Shown piece by piece: positions 7,972 to 12,971 of a DNA stretch of 12,971 nucleotides. The position numbers were made by a program, and so were the translations under genes. Within the stretch, counting starts at the first letter, position 1. Every line of letters begins with the position of its first letter. The notes beneath the pieces were generated by a model that was not told the DNA's origin, ran no database searches, and saw only the letters and a program-made list of their open reading frames with translations. The DNA lies in NCBI GenBank assembly GCA_964650845.1, contig CAZYXR010000080.1:1-12971 (forward strand), read 5' to 3'. The stretch comes from UBA7692 sp964650845. Its GTDB lineage: Bacteria; Bacteroidota; Bacteroidia; Chitinophagales; LD1.

Positions 7972-9252
7972 ATGAGCAAAAAAATTGTTGTTATTGAAGG
8001 CTGCCGCACACCATTTCTGCGTTCGGGTACAGACTATATGGATTTGATGAGTTACCAATTGGGGCAATTTGCCATAAAAGGCTTGCTCGATAAAACAGGC
8101 TTAGACCCAAAGGCTGTAGATTATGTGGTGATGGGCACAACCATTCAAAACGTAAAAACGGGCAACGTTGCCCGCGAAGCTGCCATAACTGCCGGCATAC
8201 CCAATACTACACCTTGCCATACAGTTACCATGGCTTGCATCAGTGCCAATCAAGCAATTGTTACCGGAGCAAACATTATTCAAAGCGGACAAGCCAATGT
8301 GGTAATTGTTGGCGGCACCGATAGTTGCAGCGATGCTCCAATACTTTTTAACCGCCCAATGAGGAAGAAACTGTTTAAGGCTCAAAAACTAAAAGGAGTT
8401 GCCGATACATTAAAGTTTGTGTTGGGTCTTCGCCCGAAAGATTTTGTGCCGGAAGCCCCTGCCATTGCAGAGTTTTTAACCAACAAAACAATGGGTTTGG
8501 ATTGCGATATTCTTGCAGCCCGATACAACGTGCCGCGCGAAGATCAGGATAAATTTGCTACCCGTTCGCATCAGCTTACCGCAAAAGCGTTTGAGAGCGG
8601 TTTGCTTACCGATGAAGTTGTGCCTGTGGAAGTTGCGCCAAACTTCAAAAAGATAAGTAAAGACAATGGTTACAGAGGTGATACAACAGTGGATAAAATG
8701 GCGAAGCTGAAACCTGCTTTTGTAAAAAATGGTGGCACTATAACTGCTGCCAATGCTTCATTCTTAACCGATGGCGCAGCAGTTGTTTTAATAATGACAG
8801 AAGACAAAGCAAAAGAACTTGGTTTGAAACCAAAAACAGCTATTCATTCTCATACTTTTGTTGGAGCCGATTTAGATAAAGAATTGCTATTGGGACCAAC
8901 CTATGCAACATCTAAACTACTTAAACAAACAGGTTTGAACTTTAGCGACATTGATGTTTTTGAATTTCACGAAGCCTTTGCGGGGCAAATTCTTGCCAAC
9001 CTAAAATGTATGGCAAGCGATGATTTTGCAAAACAAAATCTCGGGCGCGAAAAAGCTATTGGTGAAGTACCGATGGAAAAATTGAATACCTGGGGCGGCT
9101 CGCTTGCTATCGGGCATCCATTTGGAGCTACCGGGGCGCGATTGGTTACCACGGCATCTAACCGTTTGACAAAAGAAAATGGCAAGTATGCGCTCATCAC
9201 TGCATGTGCAGCAGGGGCACATGGACACGCGATGATACTTGAACGATACTAA
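7972..9252 (+). CDS. fadI: Acetyl-CoA C-acyltransferase (3-ketoacyl-CoA thiolase), HADHB/FadI type
   Basis: A thiolase that cleaves 3-ketoacyl-CoA with CoA to release acetyl-CoA in fatty-acid beta-oxidation. The 426-residue product has the nucleophilic Cys89 in HTVTMACISANQA, FEFHEAFAGQILAN, the catalytic His382 in GHPFGATGAR, and the second active-site Cys412 in TACAAGAHGHAM. These motifs, together with MAKLKPAF and LLLGPTYAT, are remarkably like the beta subunit of the mitochondrial trifunctional protein (HADHB). That supports long-chain degradation rather than acetoacetyl-CoA synthesis. The usual partner, a hydratase/dehydrogenase (FadJ-type) gene, is not in the window. It stands alone, divergent from uvrA and followed by a hairpin. 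The symbol fadI denotes the closest bacterial class and is less certain than the enzyme family. Confidence 0.93.
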   Translation: MSKKIVVIEGCRTPFLRSGTDYMDLMSYQLGQFAIKGLLDKTGLDPKAVDYVVMGTTIQNVKTGNVAREAAITAGIPNTTPCHTVTMACISANQAIVTGANIIQSGQANVVIVGGTDSCSDAPILFNRPMRKKLFKAQKLKGVADTLKFVLGLRPKDFVPEAPAIAEFLTNKTMGLDCDILAARYNVPREDQDKFATRSHQLTAKAFESGLLTDEVVPVEVAPNFKKISKDNGYRGDTTVDKMAKLKPAFVKNGGTITAANASFLTDGAAVVLIMTEDKAKELGLKPKTAIHSHTFVGADLDKELLLGPTYATSKLLKQTGLNFSDIDVFEFHEAFAGQILANLKCMASDDFAKQNLGREKAIGEVPMEKLNTWGGSLAIGHPFGATGARLVTTASNRLTKENGKYALITACAAGAHGHAMILERY

Positions 9253-9254
9253 CG

Positions 9255-9307
9255 ATTTGAAGATTTGAAGATGAAACAGCCATTTTCAAATCCTCAAATT
9301 TTCAAAT
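9255..9307. repeat. Imperfect palindrome built from TTTGAAGA units, hairpin after the thiolase gene
   Basis: The left arm 9255-9273 holds two direct copies of ATTTGAAG. It pairs with 9281-9299 over 19 bp with one G-U pair (9270/9284) and one A-C mismatch (9261/9293), leaving a 7-nt loop (AAACAGC). A third copy of the right-arm unit, TTTTCAAAT, follows at 9299-9307. It starts two bases after the thiolase stop and ends 7 bp before the next start. It could end transcription or stabilise the mRNA end, but there is no T-run after it. It also resembles dispersed intergenic repeats seen in Bacteroidota genomes; copy number cannot be judged here. Confidence 0.75.
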
Positions 9308-9314
9308 AGAAACA

Positions 9315-9728
9315 ATGGTTTATTTAACTCGGAAGGAACATTTTAATGCAGCTCATCAATTGTATAACTACGATTGGAGCGAGGAAAAAAATATAGCAGT
9401 ATTTGGAAAATGCGCCAACAAAAATTTTCATGGGCATAACTTCGATTTATTTGTAACAGTAAAAGGAAAACCCAACCTCGAAACGGGATTTGTAATGAAC
9501 GCCCATATTCTCAGCAAACTGATGAAGCAAGAAGTGGTTGCGCGGCTCGACCATAAAAACTTAAATTTAGATGTGCCAGAGTTTACCGGCTTGATGTTGA
9601 GTACAGAAATTGTGGTACAGCAAATATGGAAATGGTTGCAACCACATATTGCATCTAATGCCTGCCAGTTACACTGCATCAAACTGTACGAAACCGAAAA
9701 TATCTATGTGGAATATTTTGGTGAGTAA
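9315..9728 (+). CDS. 6-pyruvoyl-tetrahydropterin synthase / 6-carboxytetrahydropterin synthase family protein
   Basis: A 137-residue T-fold enzyme acting on dihydroneopterin triphosphate. Zinc ligands are His14 (FNAAH) and His39/His41 (HGH). The catalytic Cys33 precedes HGH with five residues between, C-x5-HGH. Asp79 and His80 sit in LDHKNLNLDVPEF, and the pterin-anchoring Glu126 in LYETENIYVEYFG. The C-x5-HGH spacing and the LDHKNL-LDVP motif are those of true 6-pyruvoyltetrahydropterin synthase (PTPS-II, tetrahydrobiopterin route); QueD of queuosine synthesis has C-x3-HGH. An automatic pipeline would probably label it QueD. No folE, queC, queE or sepiapterin reductase gene is nearby to settle the matter. 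It may share the thiolase transcript, though the hairpin lies between. Confidence 0.9.
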   Translation: MVYLTRKEHFNAAHQLYNYDWSEEKNIAVFGKCANKNFHGHNFDLFVTVKGKPNLETGFVMNAHILSKLMKQEVVARLDHKNLNLDVPEFTGLMLSTEIVVQQIWKWLQPHIASNACQLHCIKLYETENIYVEYFGE

Positions 9729-10025
9729 ACTGCCGTAAAATGTCATCGTTCGAAGCCAAATTTTAAAAACCTAAAACAACACCGCGTTGCAACTGTAGAA
9801 CCCTCATTAACCACAGCCACCTCGCGGGTTGTTTATTGGAAAACTATGAGAAACTTGAAGTCCTTCGACTTACACAAGTAATATAAAACTCCCGCATTAT
9901 TTTGTCAAGTGCTATTTTCTTTTATCGCTACAATTGCTTCAATATCTTTCTACACAACAAAAAAATCGCAATAATTTTCTTTCACATTCTTAACATAGAA
10001 ATTGTATAGAATGAACAACATTTGT

Positions 10026-10045
10026 ACAATAAACAGCGTTATTGT
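10026..10045. promoter_or_regulatory. Perfect 7-bp dyad, possible operator
   Basis: ACAATAA (10026-10032) and its exact reverse complement TTATTGT (10039-10045) are separated by 6 bp. The 8-bp palindrome TTGTACAA (10022-10029) overlaps its left edge. The centre lies about 57 bp before the start at 10092, a position suited to a transcription factor. No factor can be named. Confidence 0.35.
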
Positions 10046-10078
10046 TTAACCTTAGAATTTTTAGCTGTTTGTATTAAG

Positions 10079-10086
10079 TAGATTTG
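10079..10086 (+). promoter_or_regulatory. Putative -7 promoter element, exact TAnnTTTG
   Basis: TAGATTTG is an exact match to the Bacteroidota -7 consensus. It ends only 5 bp before the ATG at 10092, so the transcript would be leaderless or nearly so. A clear TTTG at -33 is lacking; only a T-run at 10058-10062 lies near. Confidence 0.45.
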
Positions 10087-10091
10087 TAATT

Positions 10092-11515
10092 ATGAGTCGC
10101 GAAGTTATCTCCATCAAGCGCAAAGCATTGCGCATCAATTTAGACCCCAATGTGTATGGCACATTTGCCGAAATTGGAGCCGGACAGGAAGTTGCACGCA
10201 ACTTCTTTCAAGCAGGTGGCGCATCGGGCACCATTGCTAAAACCATGAGTGCTTACGATATGGCTTTTTCCGATTCTATTTATGGCGAAGAAGAATCGGG
10301 TCGTTACGTAAGTGTTTCTCGCTTGCATAAAATGCTCGACCATGAGTTTGATTTATTAACCGAACGCTTAACTGGCGAAAAATATGCTACCCGAAAATTT
10401 TTCGCCTTTGCCGACACTTGCAGCACCATTAATTTTTTAAAAACCAACGATCCACACGCATGGCTGGGCATTCGTTTTCAGTTAAGCCACAACGGTCCTA
10501 CTAATGATGTAAAACTTCACATCAGGTTAAAAGGCACCGACAATGTATCGCAACAGAAAGTGATTGGCACATTAGGCGTAAACTTGATTTATGCTTGCTA
10601 TTGGTTTAATGATAATCTCGACTTTTTTTTAGACTCGTTGTATGACGGGCTTTCGACCGAGCAGGTAGAGTTGGATATGATAAGAATGCACGGCCCCGAT
10701 TTGAATGTGGACAATCGTTTACTNNNNNNNNNNTACTTGCATTAAAGTTAGTACGAAAAGGCTATACCGATGCCACCATTTTTGGTGCCGACCGCGAAGT
10801 ATATCAACCTAAAGATGTACTGTATAAGAAAAATATTTTGTGTTTGCGCGGAAGGTTTCGCCCTGTTACAAAGGTGAATGAAGATATGCTGCGTTGCGGA
10901 GTAGAAAACTTTAAAAAGATAACCGGCTGCGAAGATTGCGACCTTGCAGTACTCTCCGAAATAACTCTTGCAAATTTGGAATCTGACGAAAATTATAGCG
11001 ATAAAGATTTCTTAGATCGCGCAGAAATTCTTTGTTCGTTGGGGCACACGGTGATGGTTTCTAACTGTCATAAACACGATAAACTCATTGAGTTTTTAGA
11101 CCGTTGCCGCCCACGAAGTATTGGCATTATAATTGGCGTAATGAACATGCTGGAACTTTTTAAAGAAAAACATTATCTCAATCCGGCACGCGAGTTACTT
11201 ACTTACTTCGGGGGTATTTTTACAGGCAACACAATTATGCTGATGTATCCATACCAACCCAACCCCGATAAAGCAGTAATTACTTCAGATAACTTGCATA
11301 TTCCAGACAATCTGCGACCATTGTTTGTACATCTAAAACAAAGCGGCTTTATAGTTGATTTGGATGGTTACGACCAAAATGTATTGAGTATTTTTTCGCC
11401 AAGAGTGATAAGCATGATTAAACAAGGCGAGAGCGGATGGGAACAGATGGTGCCGGATAAAGTTGCAGACATCATTAAAGAAAATTGTCTTTTTGAATAC
11501 CCCTGCGAAGTGTAA
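10092..11515 (+). CDS. Conserved uncharacterised protein, about 469 aa, interrupted by a scaffold gap
   Basis: The frame from ATG 10092 runs into the N block at 10724-10733. It resumes in a different frame at 10736 (LALKLVRKGYTDATIFGADRE...) and ends at 11515. Collapsing the repeated TACT on both sides of the Ns gives one continuous frame of 469 codons, reading DNRLLALKLVRKG across the join. The N-terminus carries INLDPNVYGTFAEIGAGQEVAR and GGASGTIAKTMSAYDM, the C-terminal half GIIIGVMNMLELF and LLTYFGGIFTGNTIMLMYPY. I recognise this as a soluble-looking family conserved across Bacteroidota and some other phyla, but I know no demonstrated function, and database labels for it are unreliable. 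There is no signal peptide or clear membrane helix. The stop overlaps a short hairpin and a terminator follows, so it is probably monocistronic. Confidence 0.85.
10724..10733. other. Scaffold gap of 10 Ns
   Basis: Ten undetermined bases. The four bases before (TACT, 10720-10723) equal the four after (TACT, 10734-10737). This is what is seen when a scaffolder inserts a minimum gap between contigs that actually overlap. Confidence 0.95.
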
Positions 11516-11529
11516 GTTTCACTTACACT
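11509..11529. repeat. Short hairpin spanning the stop codon of the 469-aa gene
   Basis: AGTGTAAGT (11509-11517) is the exact reverse complement of ACTTACACT (11521-11529), with a 3-base spacer. The TAA stop (11513-11515) lies in the left arm. It precedes the main terminator by about 24 bp and may protect the 3' end or help stop transcription. Confidence 0.45.
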
Positions 11530-11541
11530 CTTCTTCAAATT

Positions 11542-11552
11542 TATATTTTCGC
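11542..11552 (+). promoter_or_regulatory. Promoter-like -7 element abutting a terminator
   Basis: TATATTTTCGC, identical to the element before uvrA, lies directly against the left arm of the terminator at 11553. If active, transcription would begin about 5-8 bp later, inside that arm. No good -33 element is visible; TTTC at 11517-11520 is the nearest. Confidence 0.3.
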
Positions 11553-11585
11553 AGCCCACCACAAAAGGTGGGCTTTTTATTTTTC
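11553..11585 (+). terminator. Intrinsic terminator after the 469-aa gene
   Basis: The stem AGCCCACC (11553-11560) / GGTGGGCT (11567-11574) has eight perfect pairs, seven of them in a GC-rich run, with a 6-base loop (ACAAAA). It is followed by TTTTATTTTT. This is a textbook Rho-independent terminator for the gene ending at 11515, 24 bp before the next start. Confidence 0.88.
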
Positions 11586-11608
11586 ATTAAATACATCAAA
11601 TAGTTTTT

Positions 11609-12580
11609 ATGAGTACTCCTATTCGCGATTTTATGCAAAAGCATTACCTGCACTTTAATGCAGCAGCAATGGTAGATGCAGCTAAAGGTTATGAACAACA
11701 TTTATTGGAAGGCGGTAAAATGATGATAACTTTGGCAGGCGCAATGAGTACTGCCGAATTAGGCATTTCACTGGCCGAAATGATACGTAATGGCAAAGTA
11801 GATATTATCTCTTGCACTGGCGCAAATCTCGAAGAAGACTTAATGAATTTGGTAGCACACGACCATTATAAGCGTGTACCCAACTATCGCGATTTAAGCC
11901 CGCAAGAAGAATGGGATTTACTAGAAAATGGATTTAATAGAGTTACCGACACTTGCATTCCAGAGGAAGAAGCTTTCAGACGATTGCAAAAACACATTCA
12001 TGCACTTTGGAAAAACGCCAATACAAAAGGCGAAAGATTTTTTCCGCATGAATTTATGTATAAAATGCTGCTAAGTGGAGTGTTGGAGCAATACTATCAA
12101 ATTGACCCAAAAAACAGTTGGATGCTTGCTGCGGCAGAACGTAATCTACCAATCATAGTTCCGGGTTGGGAAGACAGCACCATGGGAAACATTTTTGCTT
12201 CCTATTGTATAAAAGGTGAACTTACATCAACAACAGTTCGCGGTGGTATTGATTATATGGTTTGGCTAAGCGACTGGTACAGAAAAAATAGTGCGGGAAA
12301 AGGTGTTGGATTTTTTCAAATTGGTGGCGGAATTGCAGGCGACTTTCCAATTTGCGTAGTTCCCATGATGTATCAAGATTTAGAATGGCACGATGTGCCT
12401 TTTTGGAGTTATTTCTGTCAAATTTCCGACTCCACAACTTCTTATGGCTCATATTCCGGTGCTGTGCCAAACGAAAAAATAACTTGGGGGAAATTGGACA
12501 TCAACACACCAAAATTTATTGTAGAAAGTGATGCCACAATTGTTGCACCACTGATATTTGGATGGATATTGGGCTGGTAA
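11609..12580 (+). CDS. Deoxyhypusine-synthase-family protein
   Basis: The 323-residue product has the deoxyhypusine synthase (DHS) fold. Visible signatures are MMITLAGAMSTAELG (NAD-site region, about 37-51), CTGANLEEDL, ENGFNRVTD, GGG at 239-241 and ITWGKL. The Lys in ITWGKL (Lys295) aligns with the lysine of human DHS (Lys329) that carries the aminobutyl intermediate. Bacteria lack eIF5A, so protein hypusination is not expected; an aminobutyl transfer to a polyamine (homospermidine-synthase-like) is the usual hypothesis. However, KHH after GGG in eukaryotic DHS is replaced by GDF here (GGGIAGDF), and the acidic EFDGSDSGARPDE loop by SYGSYSGAVPNE. The substrate site is therefore different. 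It lies 34 bp before udk. No eIF5A, arginase or decarboxylase gene is in view. Confidence 0.88.
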   Translation: MSTPIRDFMQKHYLHFNAAAMVDAAKGYEQHLLEGGKMMITLAGAMSTAELGISLAEMIRNGKVDIISCTGANLEEDLMNLVAHDHYKRVPNYRDLSPQEEWDLLENGFNRVTDTCIPEEEAFRRLQKHIHALWKNANTKGERFFPHEFMYKMLLSGVLEQYYQIDPKNSWMLAAAERNLPIIVPGWEDSTMGNIFASYCIKGELTSTTVRGGIDYMVWLSDWYRKNSAGKGVGFFQIGGGIAGDFPICVVPMMYQDLEWHDVPFWSYFCQISDSTTSYGSYSGAVPNEKITWGKLDINTPKFIVESDATIVAPLIFGWILGW

Positions 12581-12614
12581 TCTTTCAAAATTGAAATATT
12601 AGAAATTCTTCAAA

Positions 12615-12971
12615 GTGGTAATAATAGGAATAACAGGTGGCTCGGGCAGTGGCAAAACCACTGTGGTTCGCAACATAATGGAAAAACTTTCGCGAAATGA
12701 CGTTGCAATACTTTCGCAAGATTCCTACTATAAAGATAATAGCCACTTAACCCTCGCAGAGCGCGCAAAAATCAATTTCGACCATCCTAACGCATTTGAC
12801 TTCGATTTGCTGGTTCAGCATATTAATGAGTTGAAAAATGGCTCAACCATTCAAGAACCAACCTACGACTACATAACAAGTACACGACAACAAAAAACCA
12901 TTGCAGTAGAACCAAAACATGTTGTAATTGTGGAAGGCATTTTATTGTTTGCCGATGAACGCATCAGAGAT
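12615..12971 (+). CDS. udk: Uridine kinase, N-terminal part (runs off the window)
   Basis: It phosphorylates uridine and cytidine in pyrimidine salvage. The 119 codons present show the P-loop GGSGSGKTT (residues 8-16), QDSYYKD (35-41), FDHPNAFDFDLL (from 55), PTYDY in the nucleoside-binding region, and VEGILLF. The full protein would be about 200 residues. The frame opens after a stop at 12600-12602 and GTG 12615 is the only usual start codon before the P-loop, giving M-VIIGITGG, so a GTG start is well supported. It follows the DHS-like gene by 34 bp and is probably co-transcribed with it. Confidence 0.93.
   Translation, partial: MVIIGITGGSGSGKTTVVRNIMEKLSRNDVAILSQDSYYKDNSHLTLAERAKINFDHPNAFDFDLLVQHINELKNGSTIQEPTYDYITSTRQQKTIAVEPKHVVIVEGILLFADERIRD

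Larger units (their letters stand above)
9729..10091. other. 363-bp gene-free region
   Basis: I find no credible reading frame on either strand. It contains a small bulged stem-loop (CTTG-AAGTC at 9854-9862 against GACTT at 9867-9871 and CAAG at 9875-9878), a dyad at 10026-10045 and a -7 element at 10079-10086, the last two described separately. The right half (from about 9880) is strongly AT-rich, as expected for a promoter region. A small RNA cannot be excluded. Confidence 0.6.

Noticed and set aside
9255..9307. CRISPR-like or phage attachment repeat
   Set aside because: Only two or three very short, adjacent units without spacers, forming a palindrome; no cas, integrase or duplicated tRNA end nearby.
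9729..10091. Possible tRNA, small RNA or decayed gene in the intergenic region
   Set aside because: No cloverleaf, no coding periodicity and only a weak bulged stem at 9854-9878; not enough to call.
10092..11515. Frameshifted pseudogene or two separate genes
   Set aside because: The frame change falls exactly at the N gap, and collapsing the TACT overlap restores a single frame; no other lesion is seen.
1..12971. Defence, toxin-antitoxin, biosynthetic cluster or mobile element
   Set aside because: All genes fit housekeeping or lineage-typical families with similar base composition; no transposase, integrase or nuclease island is seen.

Overview
The window looks like ordinary chromosome of a low-GC Bacteroidota bacterium. 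The grounds are: (i) TAnnTTTG-type -7 promoter elements instead of E. coli-like -10 boxes; (ii) no clear Shine-Dalgarno sequences before most starts; (iii) phylum-typical families, including a DUF4920 lipidless exported protein, a single-pass PASTA protein without kinase, an outer-membrane protein beginning SPYSRYG after CoaX, and a UvrA with a degenerate first zinc site. A 10-N scaffold gap at 10724-10733 shows this is a draft assembly.

Layout. The left edge holds the N-terminus of a minus-strand gene (probably YihY/BrkB family). Divergent from it, five closely spaced plus-strand genes (about 183-4834) run: geranylgeranyl-reductase-like flavoprotein, DUF4920 protein, PASTA protein, type III pantothenate kinase (coaX), outer-membrane beta-barrel protein. 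Gaps are 16, 29 and 25 bp, then a 17-bp overlap, so co-transcription is likely. uvrA (4840-7791, minus) converges on this cluster, leaving only 5 bp between stop codons. A HADHB-like thiolase (7972-9252) is divergent from uvrA. It is followed by a strong hairpin repeat (9255-9307) and a 6-pyruvoyltetrahydropterin-synthase-type gene (9315-9728).

After a 363-bp gene-free stretch containing a dyad and a -7 element comes a conserved uncharacterised 469-aa protein (10092-11515). It appears broken only because of the N gap; a 4-bp overlap of the flanks restores one frame. A canonical terminator with a promoter-like element placed against its 5' arm separates it from a deoxyhypusine-synthase homologue (11609-12580). 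The start of uridine kinase (udk, GTG at 12615) runs off the right edge.

I see no mobile element, phage, CRISPR, defence cassette, tRNA or rRNA. The points most worth follow-up are the bacterial deoxyhypusine-synthase homologue with an altered active site, the uncharacterised protein beside it, the PTPS-type (rather than QueD-type) motif, the intergenic hairpin, the nested promoter/terminator, and the missing canonical start of the first plus-strand gene.
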